Assembly: GCA_022360075.1 (NCBI GenBank)
Contig: JAKSDN010001073.1
Location: 1-5,184 of the forward strand
Reading direction: 5' to 3'
Length of the DNA: 5,184 nt
From: Kiloniellales bacterium
GTDB lineage: Bacteria > Pseudomonadota > Alphaproteobacteria > Kiloniellales > JAKSDN01
Shown here piece after piece: positions 1-5,184 of the stretch (within the stretch, counting starts at the first letter, position 1; every line of letters starts with the position of its first letter). The translations under genes were made by a program, and so were the position numbers. The notes beneath the pieces were generated by a model. The model had not been told where the DNA came from. It made no database searches and saw only the letters and a list, made by a program, of their open reading frames with translations.

Positions 1-8
1 AAGCAGCC

Positions 9-554
9 TTAGACGGCGCCTGCCATCCTCGTCAGAGCGTCGTCGCTGCCGTCGAATTCTTCAGGACGCAGAATCCGGGCAATGCGGTCGAGGATACCGT
101 TGGCCATGCCTGGCTCCTTGCCGGTGAAGAAGGCATGGGCCAGATCGACGTACTCGCTGATCACCGCGCGCGCCGGGATCTCGTGCCAGGTGACGAGCTC
201 GAAGGCGCCGGCCCGCAGGATCATCTTGAGCAGGCGCTCCAGGCGATCGATCGGCCACTCCTCCGGCAGCAGGGCCGAAAGCATGTCGTCAAGGGTCTCG
301 GCCTGCTCGATGACGCCGCGCACGAGATCGCTGAACATCTGGCGGTCGAGCGCGCTCAGGCTCAGGCCCTCGAGGTCTTCTTCCAAACGGTGCTGGAGGA
401 ACTCGAGCAACACCGCATCCGGCGTCATGGCCGTGATGTCGATCTGATAGAGAGCCTGGATCGCCCCCAGGCGGGCCACGCGGCGAGGCGATGCGGCGGC
501 TTCGGGGGAAAGCCCGCCGAACCCCTCCTCTGCATCCGAGGGCTCGTCGATCAT
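9..554 (-). CDS. nusB: Transcription antitermination factor NusB
   Basis: This 181-residue protein is NusB. NusB binds boxA RNA together with S10 (NusE) and supports antitermination, mainly on rRNA operons, in the cytoplasm. The all-helical NusB fold shows through conserved stretches: RRVARLGAIQALYQID at about residues 24-39, MILRAGAFEL at 111-120, IPARAVISEYVDLAHAF at 126-142 and GMANGILDRIAR at 149-160. An acidic, low-complexity N-terminal extension of about 22 residues and a short C-terminal tail make it longer than the roughly 140-residue enterobacterial protein; extensions like this are common in alphaproteobacteria. The ATG is the only reasonable start: a stop (that of ribH) lies eight codons upstream in the same frame. 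The nearest Shine-Dalgarno-like sequence, GGAG at 569-572, is about 14 nt away, which is long. It is the last gene seen in the operon, and the stop codon TAA is inside the window. Confidence 0.95.
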   Translation of the reverse strand: MIDEPSDAEEGFGGLSPEAAASPRRVARLGAIQALYQIDITAMTPDAVLLEFLQHRLEEDLEGLSLSALDRQMFSDLVRGVIEQAETLDDMLSALLPEEWPIDRLERLLKMILRAGAFELVTWHEIPARAVISEYVDLAHAFFTGKEPGMANGILDRIARILRPEEFDGSDDALTRMAGAV

Positions 555-575
555 GGTTCTGCGTCGAGCTCCGTT

Positions 576-1049
576 CTAAACGGCCGCGTGGGCGAGCTTC
601 TGCTTCACCGCAACCATGGCCAGGCAAGCGCGCGCCGCATCGTCGCCTTTGTTGCCCTTGTTGCCGCCGCCGACCTCGGCGCGCGCCCAGGCCTGCTCGC
701 GGTTCTCGCAGGTCAGGATGCCGTAGCCGATGGCCAGCGCATGGTCGCTCGCCAGGTCCATCAGCTTGCGCGCGCTTTCGCCGGCGACATAGTCGTAGTG
801 CGAGGTCTCGCCACGGATCACGCAGCCCAAGGCGACGAAGCCGTCGTAGCGGCGGCCGTTGCTAGACTCCGCCGACGCCTGCATCGCCATGGCGATCGCC
901 GCGGGGATCTCGAAGGCGCCAGGGACCTCGATCCGCTCGAAGCTCGCGCCGGCGGTCTCGAGCGCGGCGCTCGCCCCGCGCACCAGCTCGTCGGCGATGT
1001 CTTCGTAGAATCGCGATTCCACGATCAGGATGTGCGGGCGCTCGGCCAT
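576..1049 (-). CDS. ribH: 6,7-dimethyl-8-ribityllumazine synthase
   Basis: This is lumazine synthase, 157 residues. It condenses 5-amino-6-ribitylaminouracil with 3,4-dihydroxy-2-butanone 4-phosphate to give the lumazine substrate of riboflavin synthase. Family motifs are intact: VPGAFEIP at 42-49, GCVIRGETSHYDYV at 75-88 with the catalytic His at 84, GILTCENREQA at 110-120, and the lysine-rich phosphate-binding loop followed by AARACLAM near residues 127-145. That loop reads GGGNKGNKGDD, which looks like a small in-frame duplication (see findings). The length is normal for the family. The start ATG lies only 2 nt after the ribBX stop (TAA-AC-ATG) and has no good Shine-Dalgarno of its own, so translation probably depends on coupling with ribBX. 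It lies 21 nt upstream of nusB and in the same frame. Confidence 0.96.
   Translation of the reverse strand: MAERPHILIVESRFYEDIADELVRGASAALETAGASFERIEVPGAFEIPAAIAMAMQASAESSNGRRYDGFVALGCVIRGETSHYDYVAGESARKLMDLASDHALAIGYGILTCENREQAWARAEVGGGNKGNKGDDAARACLAMVAVKQKLAHAAV
649..666 (-). repeat. 9-bp tandem duplication inside ribH
   Basis: Two adjacent 9-bp units, ttgttgccc and ttgttgccg on the plus strand, match at 8 of 9 positions. On the coding strand they give a repeated Gly-Asn-Lys (residues 129-134 of RibH) in the phosphate-binding loop before AARACLAM. My recollection of alphaproteobacterial RibH is that this loop usually carries a single (D/N)KGG unit, so this looks like a recent slippage duplication that keeps the frame. 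Confidence 0.5.
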
Positions 1050-1051
1050 GT

Positions 1052-2203
1052 TTAGCGCGGCTTCAAGGGTATCGGCCGCTGCTCGATGACCCGCAGCCCG
1101 AAGCCTTCCAAGCCGACGATGTTCCGCTGCGTATTCGACAGCAGGATCATGTCGCGGACCCCGAGATCGATCAGGATCTGTGCGCCGACACCGTAGTCGC
1201 GCAACTCGCTGGGGTGCGCTTCGGCCTCGCCCAAATGAGCGGCCACCCGCTGCGACAGGCTGAACTGATTGGGCTCGCGGATCAGCACGACCACGCCGCG
1301 TCCCGCCTCGGCGATCATCCGCATCGCCGTCTGCAGCTCGCCGCCCTTGCCGCCCTCGGTATCGCCCAGAACGTCGTCGAGGACGTTGAGCGCATGCATG
1401 CGCACGAAGGCCGGACCATCGGCGCTCAGGTCGCCCATCCAGAGCGCGACGTGCTCGGCATAGGCGACCTTGTTGACGTAGATCGCCATGTTGAACTCGC
1501 CGCCGAAACGGCTGACCAGCTTGGTCTCGATCTGCCGCTCGATGATCTGGTCGTGGCGCCGCCGATAGGCGACGAGTTCGGAGATCGTCGCGATCTTCAG
1601 GCCGTGGCGCTGCGCGAAGGCAATCAGGTCGTCGCGGCGCGCCATGGTGCCGTCCTCGTTCATGATCTCGCAGATCACACCCGAGGGATTGAGACCGGCG
1701 AGACGCGCGAGATCGACCGCGGCCTCCGTATGACCGGTCCGCACCAGGACGCCGCCGTCGCGCGCCATCAGCGGAAAGATATGGCCGGGCGAGGCGATGT
1801 CGTCGGCGGCCTTGGCCGGGTCGATGGCGGTCGCGACGGTGTGGGCCCGGTCCGGTGCCGAGATGCCCGTGGTCACCCCTTCGCGCGCCTCGATAGAAAC
1901 CGTGAAGGCCGTCGCGTGGCGCGATTCGTTGCGCCGGGGCATCATCTCGAGGCCGAGCTGCTCGATGCGCTCGCGGGTCAGCGCCAGGCAGATCAGGCCG
2001 CGGCCGTGCTTGGCCATGAAGTTGATCGCCTCGGGCGTCGCCATCTGCGCGGGGATGACGAGGTCGCCCTCGTTCTCCCGGTCCTCGTCGTCGACGAGGA
2101 TGAACATGCGCCCGTTGCGCGCCTCCTCGATCACCTCCTCGGTCGGCGAGAGCACCTCCCGAAAGGTCATCCGCCAGGCTTCTTCCCGTGGTTTCGCCAT
2201 CAT
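1052..2203 (-). CDS. ribBX: RibBA-type fusion: DHBP synthase with degenerate GTP cyclohydrolase II-like domain (RibBX)
   Basis: This is a 383-residue two-domain protein. Residues about 14-212 form 3,4-dihydroxy-2-butanone 4-phosphate synthase (RibB), which converts ribulose 5-phosphate to DHBP and formate. It keeps the acidic metal/substrate loop DDEDRENEGD (38-47), HGRGLICLAL (66-75), GVTTGISAPDRAHT (109-122), SPGHIFPL (138-145) and RTGHTEAAVDLARLAG (155-170). Residues about 225-383 align with GTP cyclohydrolase II (VALWMGDLS, the RDYGVGAQIL block at 336-344, IVGLEGFGLRVIE) but lack every zinc cysteine: there is no Cys after residue 178, and the region around 270-288 is unrelated to the CLTGD/RCDCG motif. 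The EGRGIGL-type loop is also gone. This matches the proteobacterial RibBX variant, in which only RibB is active. The first ATG overlaps the ribE stop (ATGA). A second ATG at 2200 has better spacing to the upstream AAGAAGGG, so the start could be one codon later. Confidence 0.93.
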   Translation of the reverse strand: MMAKPREEAWRMTFREVLSPTEEVIEEARNGRMFILVDDEDRENEGDLVIPAQMATPEAINFMAKHGRGLICLALTRERIEQLGLEMMPRRNESRHATAFTVSIEAREGVTTGISAPDRAHTVATAIDPAKAADDIASPGHIFPLMARDGGVLVRTGHTEAAVDLARLAGLNPSGVICEIMNEDGTMARRDDLIAFAQRHGLKIATISELVAYRRRHDQIIERQIETKLVSRFGGEFNMAIYVNKVAYAEHVALWMGDLSADGPAFVRMHALNVLDDVLGDTEGGKGGELQTAMRMIAEAGRGVVVLIREPNQFSLSQRVAAHLGEAEAHPSELRDYGVGAQILIDLGVRDMILLSNTQRNIVGLEGFGLRVIEQRPIPLKPR

Positions 2204-2790
2204 TGCCCTTCTTGCAGCAGCCGCTGAACGTAGCGCGCCAGCATGTCGATTTCCAGGTTCACCGCGTCGCCGGGCGCCAGGCGGCCGAAGGTCGTGACCG
2301 AGGCCGTGTGGGGGATGATGTTGACGCCGAAGCGCCGGGCCTCGACCTCGTTGACCGTGAGCGAGACGCCGTCGAGCGTGACCGAGCCCTTGGACGCGAT
2401 GAAGCGGGACAGCTCTTCCGGCGCCTCGAAGACGAAGCGCTGCGAGTCCCCTTCGGGCCGCCGCTCGAGAACCTTGGCGACCCCATCGACATGGCCAGAG
2501 ACGATGTGGCCGCCGAGCTCGTCGCCGACCTTGAGCGCGCGCTCCAGATTTATCGGGGTGCCGACCTGCCAGGCGCCGAGCGTGGTCTTGGACAGGGTTT
2601 CCGCCGAGGCCAGGACGCCAAACCAGTCGGGTCCCTTGTCCACCACGGTCAAACAGGCCCCCGAACAGGCGACCGAGGCGCCGATGTCGAGGCTCGCGGT
2701 CTCGAAAGCGGTCTCGATCGCGAAGTAGCTGTCGCCGCGCGGTTCGATCGCGCGTATTCGGCCCAGATCGGTGACGATTCCCGTGAACAT
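2200..2790 (-). CDS. ribE: Riboflavin synthase, alpha subunit
   Basis: This 196-residue protein is the trimeric riboflavin synthase. It dismutates two molecules of 6,7-dimethyl-8-ribityllumazine into riboflavin and the RibH/RibB-derived pyrimidine substrate. It consists of two homologous lumazine-binding barrels: residues 1 to about 95 (MFTGIVTDLG at the N-terminus, CSGACLTVV at 42-50) and about 96-190 (GGHIVSGHVDG at 93-103, SVTLDGVSLTVNEV at 136-149). The N-terminal MFTGIV is diagnostic and fixes the start at 2790. The open frame continues another 36 codons upstream, but that stretch overlaps the ribD end and has no family similarity. The gap to the ribD stop is 10 nt, with only a weak Shine-Dalgarno. 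The TGA stop overlaps the ribBX start. The gene is called ribE or ribC depending on the organism. Confidence 0.96.
   Translation of the reverse strand: MFTGIVTDLGRIRAIEPRGDSYFAIETAFETASLDIGASVACSGACLTVVDKGPDWFGVLASAETLSKTTLGAWQVGTPINLERALKVGDELGGHIVSGHVDGVAKVLERRPEGDSQRFVFEAPEELSRFIASKGSVTLDGVSLTVNEVEARRFGVNIIPHTASVTTFGRLAPGDAVNLEIDMLARYVQRLLQEGQ
2206..2213 (-). promoter_or_regulatory. Ribosome binding site for ribBX, within the ribE 3' end
   Basis: AAGAAGGG on the coding strand lies inside the last codons of ribE. It is 2 nt from the first ATG (2203) and 5 nt from the second (2200). The spacing favours the second ATG as the main start. Either choice overlaps the ribE stop codon, so the two genes are probably translationally coupled. 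Confidence 0.55.
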
Positions 2791-2800
2791 GACGGCGAAC

Positions 2801-3934
2801 CTAAGCCTTGAGGCGGTAGGTTTCCAGCCGGTCCGCGCCGACCTGCTCCACCGACAGAAGCTCGAATGCGGGCGCCTCGCCCAGGCGTTCGAGCCCAAAG
2901 CCCGCGGCCGCCGGCACGCCGTCGCCGCCGATCAGCTTGGCGGCCCGGAACCAGACCAGCCGATCGACCAGGCCCCGGCGCAGCAGAGCGGCGGCCAGGG
3001 TTCCGCCGCCCTCGACCAGCAAACGGGTCACGCCCCGCACGCCCAGCGCTTGCAGCACTTCGGCCAGATCAAGGTGCCCATCGGCGTCCAAGCCCACTGT
3101 CCGCACATCGAGCCCCTGAGCCTCGAAGGCCTCGAGCCGCTCCGTCTCGTTGTCCGCGCGCGTGATCAGACAGGTCGGTTGCTCGGGCGCTCGCGCTACC
3201 AAATCGTGGGTCAGCGGCAGGCGCAGCCGGCCGTCCAGCACAACCCGCAGCGGCGAGCGCCCGGCCAGGCCCGGGAGACGCACGTCGAGCCGGGGATTGT
3301 CGAGCACCGCGGTGCCGCTGCCGACCAGGACGGCGTCCTGCTCGGCGCGCAGGAGGTGGACGCGGTCGCGGGCCAAGGGCCCGGTGATCCAGCGGCTCTC
3401 GCCGCTGCGCGTGGCGATGCGCCCGTCGAGGCTGGTGGCGAGCTTGAGGGTCACGAGCGGGCGTCCCTCGGTCACCCTCAGGAAGAAGCCTGCGTTGAGC
3501 TCGGCAGCGGCCTCGGCCAGGAGGCCGAGCGAGACCGCGACACCCGCCTCGCGCAGCCGCGCCAGGCCGCGACCGGCCACCCGCGGATCCGGGTCTTCCA
3601 AGGCAACCACGCAACGTGCGATCCCGGCCTCGACCAGGGCCTCGGCGCAGGGCGGGGTCTGGCCGTGATGGGCGCAGGGCTCGAGCGTGACGTAGGCGGT
3701 CGCGCTGCGCGCGGCGCTGCCGGCGCTGGCGAGGGCCTCGGCCTCGGCGTGGGGCCGGCCGCCGGGCTGGGTCCAGCCGCGGCCCACGACGCGGCCCTCA
3801 CGAACCAGCACGCAGCCGACTGCCGGATTGGGGGCTACGCGCCCCAGTCCGCGCCGCGCCAGGGTCAGCGCGGCCCGCATGTGGCCGCTGTCGGCCGGGT
3901 CCAAGGCCGTCTCAGACGACTTTTTCGGTGCCAA
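2801..3934 (-). CDS. ribD: Bifunctional diaminohydroxyphosphoribosylaminopyrimidine deaminase / 5-amino-6-(5-phosphoribosylamino)uracil reductase
   Basis: RibD carries out the second and third steps of riboflavin synthesis. The N-terminal zinc deaminase (about residues 15-150) has [10 protein letters not shown] (35-44), the HAE motif with His62 and Glu64, and [11 protein letters not shown] with Cys87 and Cys96. The C-terminal DHFR-like NADPH reductase (about 158-375) shows [15 protein letters not shown] (161-175), ESRWITGP (179-186), DNPRLDVR (212-219) and [14 protein letters not shown] (305-318). Length is 377 residues from the longest start, which is a TTG at 3932-3934 lying inside the end of nrdR. 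Alternatives in frame are a TTG at 3904, giving [13 protein letters not shown], and an ATG at 3880. Family proteins usually have several residues before the MRxAL helix, so I consider the ATG too short, and I cannot choose firmly between the two TTG codons. Stop TAG lies 10 nt before ribE. Confidence 0.95.
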   Translation of the reverse strand: MAPKKSSETALDPADSGHMRAALTLARRGLGRVAPNPAVGCVLVREGRVVGRGWTQPGGRPHAEAEALASAGSAARSATAYVTLEPCAHHGQTPPCAEALVEAGIARCVVALEDPDPRVAGRGLARLREAGVAVSLGLLAEAAAELNAGFFLRVTEGRPLVTLKLATSLDGRIATRSGESRWITGPLARDRVHLLRAEQDAVLVGSGTAVLDNPRLDVRLPGLAGRSPLRVVLDGRLRLPLTHDLVARAPEQPTCLITRADNETERLEAFEAQGLDVRTVGLDADGHLDLAEVLQALGVRGVTRLLVEGGGTLAAALLRRGLVDRLVWFRAAKLIGGDGVPAAAGFGLERLGEAPAFELLSVEQVGADRLETYRLKA

Positions 3935-4373
3935 GCTTCTCGATGAACTCTTCGAAGTCGCGCGCCTCGCGGAAGTTCCGATAGACCGAGGCGAAACGGA
4001 CGTAGCCCACCGGGTCCAGGGCCGCCAAGGCGTCCATCACCAGCTCGCCGATCAGCTTGGTCGGGATCTCGCTCTCGCCCGAGCTTTCGAGCCGGCGCAC
4101 GATGCCGTTGACGATGCGCTCGATCCGGTCCTGATCCACCGGACGCTTGCGCAGCGCAATGCTCATCGACTGCAGGATCTTGTCGCGGTCGAAGGTCTCG
4201 CGCTGCCCGTTGCTCTTGAGCACGGTGAGGTCGCGCAACTGAACCCGCTCGAAGGTCGTGAAGCGCGCGCCGCAGTTCGGGCACTGGCGGCGGCGGCGGA
4301 TCGCCGAGTTGTCCTCGGTCGGGCGGGAATCCTTGACTTGCGTATCCTCGTGTCCACAGAACGGACAGCGCAT
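3912..4373 (-). CDS. nrdR: Transcriptional repressor NrdR
   Basis: This 153-residue protein is NrdR, the nucleotide-sensing repressor of ribonucleotide reductase operons; it binds NrdR boxes according to ATP/dATP occupancy. The N-terminal zinc ribbon has Cys3, Cys6, Cys31 and Cys34 (MRCPFCG, then [12 protein letters not shown]), with the basic RRRRQ stretch just before the second pair. The ATP-cone follows at about 46-136, including [15 protein letters not shown] (53-67), and the conserved [17 protein letters not shown] occupies 124-140. The ATG at 4373 gives the canonical MRCPFC start and is backed by AAGGAG six bases upstream; a GTG one codon earlier is in frame but less likely. Presence beside ribD is standard in proteobacteria and does not imply that NrdR controls the rib genes. 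I see no NrdR box pair in the window. The 3' end may overlap ribD by 23 nt if the ribD start is the distal TTG. Confidence 0.96.
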   Translation of the reverse strand: MRCPFCGHEDTQVKDSRPTEDNSAIRRRRQCPNCGARFTTFERVQLRDLTVLKSNGQRETFDRDKILQSMSIALRKRPVDQDRIERIVNGIVRRLESSGESEIPTKLIGELVMDALAALDPVGYVRFASVYRNFREARDFEEFIEKLGTEKVV

Positions 4374-4379
4374 CACCTA

Positions 4380-4385
4380 CTCCTT
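4380..4385 (-). promoter_or_regulatory. Strong Shine-Dalgarno for nrdR
   Basis: AAGGAG on the coding strand is followed by a 6-nt spacer (TAGGTG) and the ATG at 4373. It decides the start in favour of the ATG rather than the in-frame GTG at 4376. It is the best ribosome binding site in the window. It lies in the 40-nt gap between glyA and nrdR, which otherwise shows no hairpin or promoter that I can support. Confidence 0.7.
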
Positions 4386-4413
4386 GAACGGCGGATCGGC
4401 TCGTCCTTCTCGG

Positions 4414-4980
4414 TCACAGATCCGGATAGATCGGGAAGCGCCGGCAGAGCGCGCGCACCTGCTCGCGGATCTCGGCCTCGACCGCGCCGTTGTCCTCGCG
4501 GTTCGCCGCCAGGCCGTCGAGCACGGCGCTGATGGTCTCGCCGACCTGACGGAACTCCGCCGGGCCGAAGCCGCGGGTCGTGGCCGCCGGCGTGCCGAGC
4601 CGGATTCCCGAGGTCACGGTGGGTTTCTCCGGGTCGAAGGGGACGCCGTTCTTGTTGCAGGTGATCCCCGCCCGATCGAGGCTCTCCTCGGCGATGTTGC
4701 CGGTAAGGCCCTTGGGCCGCAGATCGACCAGCATCAGGTGCGTGTCGGTCCCGCCCGAGACGATGTCGCAGCCCTTCTCGGCGAGCACCGCCGCCAGGGT
4801 CCGCGCGTTGTCCACGACGGTCTGGGCGTAGACCTTGAAGCTCGGCTTCAGGGCTTCCTGGAAGGCCGCGGCCTTGGCGGCGATGACGTGCATCAGCGGG
4901 CCGCCCTGAAGGCCCGGAAAGGCCGCCGAGTTGATCTTCTTTCCGAGCGCCTCGTCGTTCGAGAGGATCATGCCGCCGCG
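4414..4980 (-). CDS. glyA: Serine hydroxymethyltransferase, 3' part only (N-terminus missing at a junction)
   Basis: The C-terminal 188 residues of GlyA, the PLP enzyme that interconverts serine plus tetrahydrofolate with glycine plus 5,10-methylene-THF. The reading starts at the conserved RGGMIL codons (4963-4980) and runs through [42 protein letters not shown] and [15 protein letters not shown], which carries the substrate-carboxylate-binding Arg at 4600-4602, to a normal C-terminal end and TGA stop. Intact SHMT is about 420-430 residues, so roughly the first 240, including the PLP lysine that normally sits six residues before this RGG, are absent. Upstream of 4980 the frame gives no SHMT sequence: the expected Pro and Gly codons are replaced and the sequence switches to a second glyA in the opposite orientation. 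The ATG at 4971 is an internal Met, not a real start. The gene is the first of the operon seen here, 40 nt before nrdR. Confidence 0.93.
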   Translation of the reverse strand, partial: RGGMILSNDEALGKKINSAAFPGLQGGPLMHVIAAKAAAFQEALKPSFKVYAQTVVDNARTLAAVLAEKGCDIVSGGTDTHLMLVDLRPKGLTGNIAEESLDRAGITCNKNGVPFDPEKPTVTSGIRLGTPAATTRGFGPAEFRQVGETISAVLDGLAANREDNGAVEAEIREQVRALCRRFPIYPDL

Positions 4981-5000
4981 GCCCGCGCGGCGGTATGATC
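4966..5000. repeat. Inverted repeat at the glyA/glyA junction
   Basis: The left arm (4966-4980, gatcatgccgccgcg) is the reverse complement of the right arm (4986-5000, cgcggcggtatgatc) at 14 of 15 positions, with a 5-nt spacer. Each arm encodes Arg-Gly-Gly-Met-Ile of one glyA fragment, on opposite strands, so the symmetry follows from two homologous genes facing away from each other. A 6-nt palindrome, CCGCGG (4976-4981), is the stretch compatible with both copies and is the probable join point. Confidence 0.85.
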
Positions 5001-5184
5001 TTATGTCGCCAGGATTTGGCCAAAAGTGTGAACTCGTCCGTTTTTCCCGGCACCCAGGGCGGCCCGCTGATGCACGTCATCGCCGCCAAGGCGGTGGCCT
5101 TCAAGGAGGCCCTGGATCCCGCCTTTAGCGAGTATCAGACCCAGGTGGTGAAAAACGCCCAGGCCATGGCCGAGGTGTTTATCG
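4977..5184 (+). CDS. glyA: Second, divergent serine hydroxymethyltransferase fragment (both ends missing)
   Basis: The plus strand reads without interruption from RGPRGGMIL (4977-5003) through [15 protein letters not shown] and [13 protein letters not shown] to AQAMAEVFI at the window edge, 69 codons of SHMT. It begins just after the position of the PLP lysine, so it has no start codon of its own, and the window ends it after about 60 residues of the C-terminal part. It is a different gene from the minus-strand copy: over the 47 residues starting at FPG the two share about 30 identities, and a one-residue gap separates them before that. Its base composition is lower (about 60% GC by hand count over 5001-5184, with TTA, TGT, TTT and AAA codons that are rare in the operon). 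The protein looks closer to gamma/betaproteobacterial GlyA, which is an impression and not a search result. Confidence 0.88.

Noticed and set aside
135..1055. Long plus-strand open frame opposite nusB and ribH
   Set aside because: It lies antisense to two unmistakable genes, its translation has no recognisable domain, and long antisense frames are expected at this GC content.
1052..1600. Active GTP cyclohydrolase II domain
   Set aside because: No zinc cysteines and no EGRGIGL loop are present, so a ribA function is not supported.
1214..2227. Long plus-strand open frame opposite ribBX
   Set aside because: It is a frame shadow of a strongly conserved coding region; the product is a low-complexity Arg/Asp/Leu/Ala-rich sequence without motifs.
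2791..2898. N-terminal extension of ribE by 36 codons
   Set aside because: It overlaps the ribD 3' end, shows no similarity to riboflavin synthase, and MFTGIV is the known N-terminus of the family.
2771..3946. Plus-strand open frame of about 390 codons opposite ribD
   Set aside because: It mirrors the ribD coding frame and has no family motif or credible ribosome binding site.
4966..5000. Hairpin as a terminator, recombination site or regulatory element
   Set aside because: Both arms are coding sequence for the same conserved glyA residues, there is no T-tract, and the symmetry is fully explained by two homologues in opposite orientation.
4373..5104. Minus-strand open frame running across the glyA junction
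   Set aside because: It reads glyA out of frame on both sides of the join; the RGPR it contains comes from chance symmetry at the palindrome, and it encodes no SHMT sequence.
4931..5128. Plus-strand small open frame over the junction as a new gene
   Set aside because: It is out of frame with the plus-strand glyA fragment that explains the same bases, and its start lies antisense to the other glyA.
1..5184. A previously undescribed biological system
   Set aside because: All coding sequence belongs to well-known housekeeping families in their usual order. The only structural oddity, at the right end, is better explained as a chimeric join.

Overview
The window holds one compact minus-strand operon from a high-GC bacterium, most likely an alphaproteobacterium of Rhodospirillales type. 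I base this on the high GC, the gene order glyA-nrdR-ribD-ribE-ribBX-ribH-nusB, and the protein sequences themselves. The taxonomic assignment is inference.

Transcription runs from the right edge to the left. The first gene is the 3' part of glyA (serine hydroxymethyltransferase; 4980 to 4414). Next come nrdR (Zn-finger/ATP-cone repressor; 4373 to 3912), ribD (bifunctional deaminase/reductase; about 3934 to 2801), ribE (riboflavin synthase; 2790 to 2200), a ribBA-like gene with a degenerate RibA half (ribBX type; 2203 to 1052), ribH (lumazine synthase; 1049 to 576) and nusB (554 to 9). Spacing is very tight: two junctions overlap or nearly overlap, gaps are 2, 10 and 21 nt, and the largest gap is 40 nt. 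There is no room for an internal promoter or terminator of any size, and no stretch over 300 nt lacks a gene.

Together RibD, RibB, RibH and RibE cover most of riboflavin synthesis. The missing step is GTP cyclohydrolase II. The C-terminal half of the RibBA-like protein has lost all the zinc cysteines and other active-site residues of that enzyme, so a separate ribA is expected elsewhere in the genome. NrdR (ribonucleotide reductase control), NusB (antitermination) and GlyA (one-carbon supply) are the usual housekeeping companions.

The anomaly is the last 200 bases. At about 4976-4981 the minus-strand glyA stops at its conserved RGG codons. From there to the end, the plus strand encodes a second, clearly different glyA piece that starts at the same motif (RGPRGG) and is cut off by the window edge. 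Two N-terminally truncated, divergent glyA fragments therefore meet in opposite orientation at a 6-base palindrome. I read this as a chimeric join (amplification, library or assembly artefact) rather than natural gene organisation, although a real inversion cannot be excluded from sequence alone. I found no new biological system here.
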